From positions 124,001-188,000 of the forward strand of contig NZ_QFWQ01000008.1 of NCBI RefSeq assembly GCF_003335105.1: DNA of 64,000 bases, read 5' to 3'. The DNA is from Rhodanobacter denitrificans (GTDB lineage: Bacteria > Pseudomonadota > Gammaproteobacteria > Xanthomonadales > Rhodanobacteraceae). The notes beneath the pieces are model-generated. The model ran no database searches. It had not been told where the DNA came from and worked only from the letters and a program-made list of their open reading frames with translations. Shown here piece after piece: positions 26,152 through 35,124 of the stretch (positions are counted from its first letter, which is position 1; each line of letters opens with the position of its first letter). The translations under genes and the position numbers were made by a program.

Positions 26152-27468
26152 CTAATTGGACTTGAGCTGCCACGCCGGCTGCACGCGCGAGGCGCGGAAG
26201 GTGGGATAGAGCCCGGCCAGCATGGTCGCGATGACGGCCACCAGCAGGGTGAGCACGAGCAGCGAGAAGTCGACCCGCGCCAGTGCGGCGATGTCCTTCG
26301 GCAACACCCAGCCCACGCTGGCCACCCCGACACCGGTCAGTAGCAAGCCAAGCAGGCCTCCGCTCAGTCCGACGATGCCGGCCTCGACCAGGAACTGCGC
26401 ATAGATCGCCAGGCGCGGCGCACCCAGTGCGCGGCGTACGCCGATCTCGCCGCTGCGACGCAGGAACTTCGCCAGCAGCAGGCCGGTCGTGTTGACCAGG
26501 CATGCCAGCAGCAGGCCCAGCGCCACCAGCAGCGATACCTTGGTATCGCTGGGCACGACATGCTGGTTGTCCAGCCATGACGGCAGGTCGCGCAGGCGGT
26601 TGTTCGGCGCCCAGCCAAAGCGGCCGGACTGCTGCATGTCGCGCGCATAACCGTCGAGATACTGCTTGTAAGCCGTCACCGCAGCCGCGTCGTCCAGTTC
26701 GGCCATGTAGGCAATCCATACGCAAGCGGAATGCTGCAGGCCGACGAATCCCGATTCGGCCGGCACCGCGTTGCAATTGGTGTTGCCGTCGTTCGGCATG
26801 CCAACCGCGATGGCGCGCTGGAACGGCACAAACACATCCTCGACGCCGGTGGAGAAGCCGCCGCTGTTGACCACGTCGAAGAAACGCGGCTGCGGATTCC
26901 AGTCGTTCAGCACGCCAACCACGCGATAGTCCTTGCCCTCGACGTTGACCGTCCTGCCCACGCTGTTGCTGCCACCGAACAGCTTCTGGTTGAGCTTGCT
27001 GCTGATGACCACCACGGCGGCGCGTTGCGCGTCGTCGGCGGCGCTCCAGCCGCTGCCGAACAGGAACGGCACGTCCAGCATCGGGAAAAATTCGCTGTAG
27101 ACCGCATGGCCGCTGACGTTGATCGGATGCTTGCTGGCATCCGCCGGCACGATCGACGGCGAGATCTGGTACATCGCCGACTGCAGCCTGGCGCGGTGAT
27201 CGCGCATCAGGGTGATCGCCTCGTTGTAGGACATCGCGTTCGGCGGCTCGCCGTCGCTGCCGCGTCCGTTCGGCCCCCAGTTGTCGATCTGCGGCACGAA
27301 CAGCTGCGCGGACTTCCACGGGATCGGATCGCCCGACACGGCGCGGAACACCGACCAGGTGGTCATCGACGCGGCCACGCCGAAGCCGATCGCCAGCACC
27401 ATCAGCGCGGTGAGGCCAGGGCTGCGTTTCAGGCTGCGCAACGCCAGTTCGAGGTAGTAGGCAAGCAT
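26152..27468 (-). CDS. FtsX/MacB-like ABC permease, A-type subunit 2
   Basis: 438 residues from the ATG at 27468 (MLAYYLELALRSLKRSPGLT); the open frame extends further upstream but that part reads through a REP repeat. N-terminal helix, periplasmic domain with SGDPIPWKSAQLFVPQIDNWGP, FGSGWSAADDAQRAAVVVISSKLN and QKLFGGSNSVGRTVNV, then LGLLLACLVNTTGLLLAKFLRR and coupling motif [16 protein letters not shown]-terminus QPAWQLKSN. Periplasmic Cys in NCNAV and ACVW match the other A-types. Closest to A1, with which it shares the KSAQLF.PQID.WGP segment. Confidence 0.9.
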   Translation of the reverse strand: MLAYYLELALRSLKRSPGLTALMVLAIGFGVAASMTTWSVFRAVSGDPIPWKSAQLFVPQIDNWGPNGRGSDGEPPNAMSYNEAITLMRDHRARLQSAMYQISPSIVPADASKHPINVSGHAVYSEFFPMLDVPFLFGSGWSAADDAQRAAVVVISSKLNQKLFGGSNSVGRTVNVEGKDYRVVGVLNDWNPQPRFFDVVNSGGFSTGVEDVFVPFQRAIAVGMPNDGNTNCNAVPAESGFVGLQHSACVWIAYMAELDDAAAVTAYKQYLDGYARDMQQSGRFGWAPNNRLRDLPSWLDNQHVVPSDTKVSLLVALGLLLACLVNTTGLLLAKFLRRSGEIGVRRALGAPRLAIYAQFLVEAGIVGLSGGLLGLLLTGVGVASVGWVLPKDIAALARVDFSLLVLTLLVAVIATMLAGLYPTFRASRVQPAWQLKSN

Positions 27469-27491
27469 TCCATTCACTCCGTTGTTTGTCT

Positions 27492-27540
27492 CCTCCCCCT
27501 GCCTTTGCAGGGGGAGGTCGGGAGGGGGTGGCCCTTTCGC
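27492..27540. repeat. REP-like hairpin between permease genes B1 and A2
   Basis: CCTCCCCCTGC-cttt-GCAGGGGGAGG (27492-27517), followed by TCGGGAGGGGGTGGC. It is a second copy of the left half of the element at 11606-11640. It lies in the 101-bp gap between genes of the same strand. Confidence 0.65.
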
Positions 27541-27569
27541 CAGCCAGGAGCACCCCACCCAGTAAGAAC

Positions 27570-28811
27570 TCACACGCTCCGCGTCGCCTCCACCGGCGAC
27601 ACGCGCGAGGCGCGCAACGCCGGCGCGAACGTCGCGCCTTGTCCCAGCAGCAGCAGCACGAGCACACCGGCGCCTACATAGGCCATCGACATGCGGTCCA
27701 TCTCGAAACGGGTCACCGTCCACAGGTTGAAGGCGATCGCCAGCACGGCGCCCAGCACCACGCCGGTAGCGCTGATCAGGAAGTTCTCGGTGAGAAAATA
27801 GGCGAGGATGTCGCGCTGCCGTGCGCCCAGTGCGCGTCGCACACCGATCTGCTTGCGGCGCTGGCCGACCCAGAAACTGGTGAGGCCCACGATGCCCGCC
27901 GCGGTGATCGCCAGCAGTACCACGCTGATGATACCCATCAGGATCGCCAGGCCGCGGTCACGGTCGTACACCTTGTGACGGATGGTGGCGTAGTCCTGGA
28001 TGCCGTCCTTCGGATCGATGATGCGCAGACGGCTTTGTGCATACAACGCCTTGGGCGCCTCGCGCATGGCGTCGGCAAGCTGGCCGGGCTTGGCGCGCAC
28101 GATGTAGTAGATGCCGCGCGAATCATCCGCCCGCAGCGGCCAGATCAGCGCCTGCCCGGCATAGCCGTTGCTCCATTGATCCACGCCCTGCCGATGTAGC
28201 GGATCAACGATGCCGACGATGGTGCTTGGCGTCGTGCCCATCGCGTAGAAGCTCTTGCCCAGCGCATTGCCATCGGGGAACAAACGATCGGCCAACGCCT
28301 TGCTCACGATTGCCGTCGATGGAGTGATGGCCTGCTGAGTGCCCATCACCATCACCTCATCAGGATGGAAATTTCGCCCCGCCACGAGCCTCAGGCCCAG
28401 CGTGCCGATGAAATGCTCGTCGCCGGTGTACACCGCTGCATCCGTGGTCGGTTTCGTCTGGTCAGGCGTCATGGTGACGAAGTTGTCCCAGCCGCCGCCC
28501 CTCAGCGGATAACCGCTGGCTGGCGTGGCATCGAGCGCGGCAGGCAGTTGCCGCAGCGCAAGCAGGTCGGCGCGCACCTGCGCATCGACCTGCGCCGTCG
28601 ATTGACCGACGTCGCCCCACATGTTGGCGATGACGAACACATTGGCCTCGTCCACGCCGCTGGTTACGGACAGGTTGGTCAGGCGCTGGTGGATGATGAA
28701 GAGCGCGTTGCACACGATGGCCAGCGTCAACGCGATCTGCAGCGCGATCAACAAGGTGCCTGCCTTGTGCCGGCGCAGCGCGGTGAGGATGGGCCTGATC
28801 TGGATATTCAT
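27570..28811 (-). CDS. FtsX/MacB-like ABC permease, B-type subunit 1
   Basis: 413 residues starting [21 protein letters not shown]-terminal helix ([24 protein letters not shown]), periplasmic domain with [20 protein letters not shown] and [20 protein letters not shown], then helices [48 protein letters not shown] and [18 protein letters not shown]. Coupling motif [17 protein letters not shown]-terminus SPVEATRSV. Starts 10 bases after the A1 stop, so the pair is tightly coupled. Together with A1, the ATPase and the adaptor it would already form a complete transporter; the three further pairs look like later amplifications. Confidence 0.9.
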   Translation of the reverse strand: MNIQIRPILTALRRHKAGTLLIALQIALTLAIVCNALFIIHQRLTNLSVTSGVDEANVFVIANMWGDVGQSTAQVDAQVRADLLALRQLPAALDATPASGYPLRGGGWDNFVTMTPDQTKPTTDAAVYTGDEHFIGTLGLRLVAGRNFHPDEVMVMGTQQAITPSTAIVSKALADRLFPDGNALGKSFYAMGTTPSTIVGIVDPLHRQGVDQWSNGYAGQALIWPLRADDSRGIYYIVRAKPGQLADAMREAPKALYAQSRLRIIDPKDGIQDYATIRHKVYDRDRGLAILMGIISVVLLAITAAGIVGLTSFWVGQRRKQIGVRRALGARQRDILAYFLTENFLISATGVVLGAVLAIAFNLWTVTRFEMDRMSMAYVGAGVLVLLLLGQGATFAPALRASRVSPVEATRSV

Positions 28812-28821
28812 GGCGTTCTCC

Positions 28822-30132
28822 TCAGCTCGACTTCAACTGCCAGGCGGGTTGCACGTGCGCCGCGCGCCACGCCGGGTAGAACGCCGCCAGCACGGTAGCG
28901 ACGATCGCAACGACAAAAGTCAGGCCCACCAGCGAGAAATCGAGCTGCGCCAGCTTGGCGATCTCCGGCTGGAACAGAATGCCCACGCCGGACACGCCCG
29001 TCGCGGTGAGCAGCAGACCCAACACCCCACCCGCAAGCCCCACCGTGGCGGCCTCGACCAGGTATTGCGTGTAGATCTCGCCCCGCGTTGCGCCCAGGGC
29101 GCGGCGCACGCCGATCTCGCCGGCACGGCGCATGAACTTCGCCAGCAGCAGGCCGATGGTGTTGACCAGGCAGATCAGGAAAAAGCCAAGCGCCACCGCC
29201 AGCGAGATGCGGCTTTCCGGCGGCACCACGTGCTCGTAATCGAGCCACTGCATCACGTCACGCAGACGCACGTTGGCTGCCCAGTCGAAGCGGCCCGCGA
29301 GCCGCTGGTCAGCGGCGTAGTGGGTGAGGAAGCTGCGGTAGCTGGCGACTTCGGCCGGGCTGTCCAGTTCCACCCAAGGCGTGATCCACACGCAGTTGCT
29401 TTGCAGATAGCCTTGCCAGGTAGTGTAGGCGAGCGAACCGCGGCAACTATTGCGGCCGCCCGTGCGCATCTGCAAATCCAGCGCACGGTTGAACACCATG
29501 TAGATATCCGGCTCGTCGGCAAAGCCGCTGGTGGTGAACAAATCGTAGAAACGTGGCCGCGGGTTCCAGTGGCTGGCGACGCCCACGACGCGGTAATCAT
29601 GGCCGCCGAGATTGAGCGCGCGCCCCACGCTGTTGGCGCCAGCGAACAGCTTCTGGTTGAGCTCGCTACTGATGACTACATCGCTGGCTCGCGTGTCATC
29701 GTCCTGCGCACCCCAGCCGCTGCCGTAGCGGAACGGCACCTCGAACATGGTGAAGAAATCGGCGGTGACGGCGTAGCCGTTGGCGTTCAAGGGAAGATCG
29801 CGATTGCCGCCCGGCATTACCGAGAGTTGCACCGGATACAGCAGGGTCTGGCGCTTCGCCTCGTGCGCACGCATCAGCGCCATCGCATCGATGTAACCCA
29901 GCGCTTCCGCCGGCTCGCCCTTCAGGTTCTGCTGCGGCCCCCAGCTGTCGATCTGCGGCGTGAACAGCTGCGCCGACTTGCCGGGAATCGGGTTGCCCGA
30001 CACCGCCCGGAACACGGAGTACGTAATCATCGACGCGGCCACGCCGAAGCCGATCGCCATCACCATCAGTGCGGTAAGGGCGGGGTTGCGGCGCAGGCTG
30101 CGCAGGCCAAGCTGGAAGTAGTAGGCAAGCAT
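28822..30132 (-). CDS. FtsX/MacB-like ABC permease, A-type subunit 1
   Basis: 436 residues starting [21 protein letters not shown]-terminal helix ([21 protein letters not shown]), periplasmic domain of about 240 residues with [46 protein letters not shown] and [16 protein letters not shown], then [22 protein letters not shown], the coupling motif [15 protein letters not shown], and two more helices. C-terminus QPAWQLKSS. Periplasmic Cys in SCRGS and NCVW. First permease gene after the ATPase; the 119-bp gap between them holds a hairpin that could tune the ATPase to permease ratio. Confidence 0.9.
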   Translation of the reverse strand: MLAYYFQLGLRSLRRNPALTALMVMAIGFGVAASMITYSVFRAVSGNPIPGKSAQLFTPQIDSWGPQQNLKGEPAEALGYIDAMALMRAHEAKRQTLLYPVQLSVMPGGNRDLPLNANGYAVTADFFTMFEVPFRYGSGWGAQDDDTRASDVVISSELNQKLFAGANSVGRALNLGGHDYRVVGVASHWNPRPRFYDLFTTSGFADEPDIYMVFNRALDLQMRTGGRNSCRGSLAYTTWQGYLQSNCVWITPWVELDSPAEVASYRSFLTHYAADQRLAGRFDWAANVRLRDVMQWLDYEHVVPPESRISLAVALGFFLICLVNTIGLLLAKFMRRAGEIGVRRALGATRGEIYTQYLVEAATVGLAGGVLGLLLTATGVSGVGILFQPEIAKLAQLDFSLVGLTFVVAIVATVLAAFYPAWRAAHVQPAWQLKSS

Positions 30133-30194
30133 CAGGGGTCTCTGCCGAGAAAGGAATGGGGAATGGGGAACCCGAACGGGGGAGTTGTCGCGAC

Positions 30195-30217
30195 GCCAAG
30201 GCTGAGCACGCCTTGGC
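30195..30217 (-). other. hairpin between ATPase and first permease gene
   Basis: GCCAAGGC-tgagcac-GCCTTGGC, 8-bp perfect stem with a 7-base loop in the 119-bp gap. No T-run on the minus strand, so more likely an mRNA processing or stability element than a terminator. Confidence 0.35.
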
Positions 30218-30251
30218 CATCCTTTGTTCGCTGCGCCCTATTCCCGTCCCA

Positions 30252-30974
30252 TCAGCCGTGTGCCTCGTCGGCGACTGCCGCATGCGCCGCGTGGAAACGC
30301 GGGTCCTCCGACAGGTCCACCACCTGGCCGTCGATGATGTGCACGTTGCGCTGGGCGCGCGCCGCCAGTTCAGGGTCGTGCGTGACCATCACGATGGTGG
30401 CGCCCTCACGGTGGATGTCCTCCAGCAGCTCCAGCACGCCGCGCGCCATCTGGGTGTCCAGGTTGCCGGTCGGCTCGTCCGCCAGCAGCAGGCGCGGCGA
30501 GCCGGCCAGGGCGCGGGCGATCGCCACGCGCTGCTGCTGGCCGCCGGAGAGTTCGGCCGGGTAGTGCTTGGCGCGCGAGGCCAGGCCGACGCGTTCGAGC
30601 GAATCCATGATGCGCTGCTTGCGTTCCGCCGCCTTCATGCCGCGGTAGCGCAACGGCACCTCGATGTTGTCGAACACGTTGAGGTCGGGGATCAGGTTGA
30701 ACGCCTGGAAGATGAAGCCGATCTTCTCGTTGCGGATTTTCGAGCGGGCGTTGTCGTTGAGATTGCTCACCTCGATGCCGTCCAGGTGGTACTCGCCGCC
30801 CGAGAACGTCTCCAGCAGACCGGCGATGGTCAGGAAAGTGGTCTTGCCGGAGCCGGACGGGCCGGTGACGGCGACGAACTCGCCCTCCTTCACGTCGATG
30901 TTGAAATCGCGCAGCGCATAGGTCTCCACCACTTCGGTGCGGTAGACCTTGGACAGGTGGGTCATCTTGAGCAT
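30252..30974 (-). CDS. MacB/LolD-type ABC transporter ATPase
   Basis: 240 residues, cytoplasmic. Walker [19 protein letters not shown]-loop [18 protein letters not shown], signature [17 protein letters not shown], Walker [14 protein letters not shown], and switch His in [24 protein letters not shown] and [17 protein letters not shown] are typical of the MacB/LolD/FtsE class that drives mechanotransmission permeases. A second in-frame ATG (30965, MTHLSKVY) is possible. It is the only ATPase gene in a cluster with eight permeases, so it must serve all of them or some permeases have another role. It follows the adaptor gene by 32 bases. Confidence 0.95.
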   Translation of the reverse strand: MLKMTHLSKVYRTEVVETYALRDFNIDVKEGEFVAVTGPSGSGKTTFLTIAGLLETFSGGEYHLDGIEVSNLNDNARSKIRNEKIGFIFQAFNLIPDLNVFDNIEVPLRYRGMKAAERKQRIMDSLERVGLASRAKHYPAELSGGQQQRVAIARALAGSPRLLLADEPTGNLDTQMARGVLELLEDIHREGATIVMVTHDPELAARAQRNVHIIDGQVVDLSEDPRFHAAHAAVADEAHG

Positions 30975-31006
30975 GGTTGCGTCCTTTGGTGGTGGTGATG
31001 TTCTTG

Positions 31007-32278
31007 TCAGTTGCTGATCGCGACCGTGGTCGCGCCCTTGAAGCTGTCGGTACCGGAAATCACGATGCGGTCGCCCGCCTTGAGGCCGTCGAGGATCTCC
31101 ACCTTGTCGATGCTGGAGGCGCCCACGCGGATCGGCGTCTTCTTGGCGAGGCCGTCGCGCACCAGGTAGGCGTAGCTGCCGCCGGATTCGTCGACGAACG
31201 AGCCGCGCTGCACGGTCAGCACGTCGTCGCGCTTGTCCAGCAGCACGCGCACCGACAGGCGCTGGTTCTGCCGCAGCTGCTTCGGCGTGTCGCCGTCGAA
31301 GCGCAGCCGCGCGGCGACCTGGCCGTTGACCACTTCCGGCGAGATCGCGCTGACCAGGCCCTTCCAGGTATGGCCGTTGCCGCTGATTTCGCCCGCCATG
31401 CCGATGCCGAGATCGCGCGCGAAGCTTTCCGGTACCTGCATCTCCACCTGCAGCGCGGACAGGTCGATCACGCTGAGCAGCTGCGCGTCCTTGGCCACGG
31501 TGGCGCGTTCGGCGATGAACAGCTGGCCGACCTGGCCGTCGACCGGCGACTTCACGTTGAGGTCGTCAACCTGGCGCTGCAGGTCCTTCACCAGCAGCAG
31601 CTGCCGTTCGTGGGCGAGCTTCTTCGCCTGGATGTCGAAGCTGAGGCTGGCGTTGTCCATGCCCAGGTCGGCCTTGGCGTGCTGCAGCGCGATCTTGGTC
31701 TTCTGCAGCTCGTCCCTGGCGCGGTCGACCGCCATGCTGGGCACCGCGCCCTTGTCGAACGCCTTCTGGTTGCGCTCGAGGTCGCGCTCGGCGGCGGTCG
31801 CGTCGATCTGCGCGTTGTCGTAGGCCTTCTGCAGCTCGCCGCGCTTCTTGCGCGCGTCGATCTGCGCACGCTGGTATTCCACTTCCATCGCGTCGGCGTT
31901 GCTCTGCTCCTGCGCCAGCTTGTTGGTCAGCTCGGGGCTCACGATGGTGGCCAGCACCTGGTCCTTCTTCACCGTGTCGCCGGCATGCACCTTCAGCGTC
32001 ACCGCGCCGCCGGAAGTGGCGTACAGGGTGGGGCTGACCGCGGCGACCACCTTGCCCTCGGCGGCGATGTCGCGCACGAACGGACCACGCTCCACGGTGG
32101 CGAAGGCCAGCCGCGAACTGCTGACCGATTCGGAAGCGGAGAACAGCCGGCTGGCCCGTGGCGCCAGCCATGCCAGCAGGGCCAGCACGAACACGCCGGC
32201 GCCGACCAGGATCAGCCGGCGCCTGGGATTGGGTTTCACCTCGACCAGGCGGTCTTGTGCGGAAGTGTCGCGAATCAT
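31007..32278 (-). CDS. HlyD/MacA-type periplasmic adaptor subunit
   Basis: 423 residues from the ATG at 32278 (MIRDTSAQDRLVEVKPNPRRR); the frame stays open upstream but those codons lie across the promoter. A single N-terminal helix (LILVGAGVFVLALLAWLA) anchors it. Then a lipoyl/barrel-sandwich half (YATSGGAVTLKVHAGDTVKKDQVLATI), a long alpha-hairpin coiled coil (about 115-225: AQEQSNADAMEVEYQRAQIDARKKRGELQKAYD), the second lipoyl half (NVKSPVDGQVGQLF) and beta-barrel domains. First gene of the operon, 35 bases or so from the predicted sigma-54 start. It would link the permeases to an outer-membrane TolC-like channel, not encoded here. Confidence 0.92.
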   Translation of the reverse strand: MIRDTSAQDRLVEVKPNPRRRLILVGAGVFVLALLAWLAPRASRLFSASESVSSSRLAFATVERGPFVRDIAAEGKVVAAVSPTLYATSGGAVTLKVHAGDTVKKDQVLATIVSPELTNKLAQEQSNADAMEVEYQRAQIDARKKRGELQKAYDNAQIDATAAERDLERNQKAFDKGAVPSMAVDRARDELQKTKIALQHAKADLGMDNASLSFDIQAKKLAHERQLLLVKDLQRQVDDLNVKSPVDGQVGQLFIAERATVAKDAQLLSVIDLSALQVEMQVPESFARDLGIGMAGEISGNGHTWKGLVSAISPEVVNGQVAARLRFDGDTPKQLRQNQRLSVRVLLDKRDDVLTVQRGSFVDESGGSYAYLVRDGLAKKTPIRVGASSIDKVEILDGLKAGDRIVISGTDSFKGATTVAISN

Positions 32279-32323
32279 CGGTGCCGTTCCTGACCGCGGA
32301 CAGTGCGGTTGCGCAGAGATGTT

Positions 32324-32339
32324 TGCAATCCGCGTGCCA
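32324..32339 (-). promoter_or_regulatory. sigma-54 (RpoN) promoter of the adaptor-ATPase-permease operon
   Basis: On the minus strand TGGCACG-CGGA-TTGCA matches the -24/-12 consensus TGGCACG-N4-TTGC(A/T) at every position, with GG and GC exactly 10 bases apart. The predicted start lies near 32313, about 35 bases before the adaptor ATG. This is the strongest promoter match in the window and predicts an absolute requirement for an NtrC-type activator. Confidence 0.85.
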
Positions 32340-32399
32340 TATGGAAATGGCAAGGTAAAAATTTGTATTTCAATGACTTGCGTGGCACGCATAGGGCCA

Positions 32400-32423
32400 G
32401 TGCAGTGTCCGCGGACACTGCAC
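32400..32423. promoter_or_regulatory. 24-bp perfect palindrome, probable activator (UAS) site
   Basis: Half-site GTGCAGTGTCC, central GC, then the exact reverse complement of the half-site. Located about 60-85 bases upstream of the -24 box on the operon strand, the usual place for an enhancer bound by a Fis-type helix-turn-helix dimer. A related degenerate GACCGCGGACAGTGC stretch lies at about 32292-32306, close to the predicted transcription start. Confidence 0.65.
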
Positions 32424-32476
32424 GGACAACCGGACGAACGCGGTCCGGCCAGTCGCCGCGACGGCCCCGGAAACGC

Positions 32477-32506
32477 GAAAGGCCCCGGTTTGCACCGGGG
32501 CCTTTC
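32477..32506 (-). terminator. terminator downstream of the TonB receptor gene
   Basis: GAAAGGCCCCGG-tttgca-CCGGGGCCTTTC, a 12-bp perfect stem, 26 bases after the stop of the receptor gene. It separates that gene from the sigma-54 operon promoter. T-rich tails are present on both strands, the longer one on the plus strand, so it may work in both directions. Confidence 0.75.
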
Positions 32507-32531
32507 TTTCACGCGGACCAGCGTCGCCCGC

Positions 32532-35078
32532 CTAGAAGTCCTGCTTGAAGCGGATACCGAACGTGCGCGGCTGGCTGAAGCCGGTGTAGACCTGCCCGTT
32601 CGGGTACTGCGCGACGACGTTGTGGGCGCCGCATATCGTCACGCCGCACTCGGTGAACTTGTACAGCGCGGCCCGCTTGTCGAACGCGTTGTCGACATAC
32701 GCGTTGAGCGACCAGCTGCCCTTCTGGATGCCCGCGGAAAAATCGACCGAGTTGTACGCCGGCAGGTCGCCGAGCAGGCTCCGCTCGAGCAGGCGCAGGT
32801 CGGTCGTCCGCCGGCCCACGTGCACGAACGCGGCCTGGACGAACGCATCGTTCTCGCCCAGGCTGAAGGTGTAGCGCGCCACCAGGTTGGCCTTGAAGCG
32901 GGGCGTGATCGGCAGCTGCGTACCCTTCGGTGCCAGCGGCCCGCTCACCACCGCGCCGGTGGACGGATTGACCGTGCCGGCAGGGCAATAGGTGACCGTG
33001 TTGCTGTTGGCGTCGGTGAAGCCGCAGTAGTTCGCGGTCAGCTTGGCGTCGTACAGCGCGATGCCCGTGCTGAGATTCAGGTTGTAGGTGGCCTGCCAGA
33101 CCAGTTGCGACTCCAGTCCGTCGATGCGGGCCGAGTTGGCGTTCTTGATCTGGGTGAGGCCGTTGGCGCCGAGGATGTTGAATTGGAAGTCGTTCCACTT
33201 CTCGCGGAACACCGCGCCGTTGAACGACAGCCGGTTGTCGAACCAGGAGGTCTTCCAGCCCAGCTCCAGGTTGGTCAGGAAGTCCGCCTGGTAGGGCGGC
33301 AGCTGGCCGGCACGGTTGACGCCGCCCGGGCGGAAGCCCTCGGAGCGGGTGGCATAGATCATCTTGGTGGGCGAGATGTTCCAGGTGACATTGATCTTGC
33401 TGAGCGAGCCGCTTTCCTTCACGTGCTTGTTGAAGTCCAGGCACGGCGCATCGATGAACGGCTGCGGCGAGATGCAGCCGGCCTCGCCGTAGCTCGAATT
33501 CGGCGAGAAGCCCTTGCTGAAGCCGTAGAAGCCGTACAGGTCGTTGCTGGTGCGGAAATAGCGCTCGCCCACCGTGGCGGTGAGTACCTCGGGAATGATG
33601 TCGTAGGACAGCTCGCCGAACAGGGCCTTGTCGTAGTCGTAGCGCATCTGCCGGGTCAGCCAGATCGTGTTGGGCCAGCCGGCGACCGACAGCGAGGTGG
33701 CCAGGTTGTTGATCTGGTAGTCCTGCATGATGTCGTGCTTCTGCTTCTGCCAGAACGCGCCGGCGGTGAGCCGCAGCCGGTCCTCGCTCGGCGAGACGAT
33801 GCGCAGTTCGTGGCTGCTGTTGGCGTAGTGGTCCCGGTCGCTGATGAACTCCGACGGGTTGATCAGCGCGCCGCTGTTGTCGTGGATGTAGGCACCGTAG
33901 GAAAGCAGGGTGTCGTACCAGAACGAGTAGTCGTTGTAGTCGGTCTGCTCTTCCTGGTCGCGCTTGAGGTGCGCATAGGCATAGGTCAGGTCGAAGTTGC
34001 CGATCTTGCCCTGCACGGTCAGCGCGCCCTGCCACCAGCGGTCGTTGACGCGCTCGGGGTAGAAGTGGGTGACTGCAAGGTTGCCGATGGCGGGATCGCT
34101 GGCAAAGGTGCCGTGCGAGATCGTCTGCTGCCCCATCAGGGTCGGGCTGATCGACCAGTTGTCGTTGAGGTCGACTTTCAGCGCGGCGCGGGCACCGTTG
34201 GTGTTGGCGTCGTTGTAGTGCTTGCGGGCATGCCCGAAGCACTCCAGCATCGGGCCCGGCGTGCAGTTGTCGGCGTTGCTGACGGTGATGCCGGAAACCG
34301 GGAACGTGCGCGAGCCGGCCTGGTTGTCGATATAGCCGGCGTCGTGCTCGCGCCAGCCGACGATGCGTACCGCCGCACTCTTGCTGATCGGGATGTTGAG
34401 CATCCCTTCGGCGGTGAAGCCGACGCCGCCATGCGCCACCTTGTCGACGCCGAGGGAGTAGTTCGCCGCGAAGCCGCGGGTATCGGGCTTGTTGGTGATG
34501 ATGCGCAGCGCGCCCGCCTCGGCACTGGCGCCGTACAACGTACCCTGCGGCCCGGCCAGCACCTCGATGCGGGCGATGTCGTACATGTGGATGTCGAGCG
34601 GGCCCTGGATCGTGGTGACCGGCTGGTCATCGAGGTACACGCCGACGCTCGGCTGCGATCCGGAGTGGTTGGTGTTGCCGCCGCTGGCCACGCCGCGCAT
34701 GTAGATGCTGGCGAAGCCGGGGCCGGTGGCGATGCCGCCGCCGCCCTGCTGGAAGGTGACGCTGGGCAGGTACTTCACGTAGTCGTTGAAGTTCTGCACG
34801 TGCAGCGCCTCGAGCTGGTCGGTCTCCAGCACATTGATGCTGATCGGCACCTTCTGCAGGTTCTCGACGCGCTTCTGTGCGGTCACGTTGACCACGCTCA
34901 GCGTCGTCGTCTTCGGTTTCGCCACCGGCGTCGCCGTCGGCGCCTGGGCCTGGGCCTGCCCCGCGTCCTGCGCGAAAGCCGGCGCGGCCATGGCAAGACA
35001 GATCGCCGCCGCCAGCGGCAGCCGGGTCAGACCGATCCGTCGCATCCCCGTGATCTGTTTCGATCTTATCGCGTACAT
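32532..35078 (-). CDS. TonB-dependent outer-membrane receptor
   Basis: 848 residues. Signal peptide within MRRIGLTRLPLAAAICLAMAAPAFAQ; the ATG 11 codons upstream (35078) has a strong GAGGGGAG ribosome-binding site and is chosen as start. Plug domain with VVNVTAQKRVENLQKVPISINVL and IEVLAGPQGTLYGASAEAGALRIITNKP, then a 22-strand barrel ending in the aromatic FGIRFKQDF. The ENLQKVPISI segment places it with the large proteobacterial receptors of undefined substrate often annotated as siderophore or carbohydrate receptors. It lies 46 bases downstream of a TPR-sulfotransferase gene on the same strand. Confidence 0.93.
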   Translation of the reverse strand: MYAIRSKQITGMRRIGLTRLPLAAAICLAMAAPAFAQDAGQAQAQAPTATPVAKPKTTTLSVVNVTAQKRVENLQKVPISINVLETDQLEALHVQNFNDYVKYLPSVTFQQGGGGIATGPGFASIYMRGVASGGNTNHSGSQPSVGVYLDDQPVTTIQGPLDIHMYDIARIEVLAGPQGTLYGASAEAGALRIITNKPDTRGFAANYSLGVDKVAHGGVGFTAEGMLNIPISKSAAVRIVGWREHDAGYIDNQAGSRTFPVSGITVSNADNCTPGPMLECFGHARKHYNDANTNGARAALKVDLNDNWSISPTLMGQQTISHGTFASDPAIGNLAVTHFYPERVNDRWWQGALTVQGKIGNFDLTYAYAHLKRDQEEQTDYNDYSFWYDTLLSYGAYIHDNSGALINPSEFISDRDHYANSSHELRIVSPSEDRLRLTAGAFWQKQKHDIMQDYQINNLATSLSVAGWPNTIWLTRQMRYDYDKALFGELSYDIIPEVLTATVGERYFRTSNDLYGFYGFSKGFSPNSSYGEAGCISPQPFIDAPCLDFNKHVKESGSLSKINVTWNISPTKMIYATRSEGFRPGGVNRAGQLPPYQADFLTNLELGWKTSWFDNRLSFNGAVFREKWNDFQFNILGANGLTQIKNANSARIDGLESQLVWQATYNLNLSTGIALYDAKLTANYCGFTDANSNTVTYCPAGTVNPSTGAVVSGPLAPKGTQLPITPRFKANLVARYTFSLGENDAFVQAAFVHVGRRTTDLRLLERSLLGDLPAYNSVDFSAGIQKGSWSLNAYVDNAFDKRAALYKFTECGVTICGAHNVVAQYPNGQVYTGFSQPRTFGIRFKQDF

Positions 35079-35124
35079 ACACTCTCCCCTCGCATGTCCA
35101 GGACTAATCCGTCGAATTCAGCCA

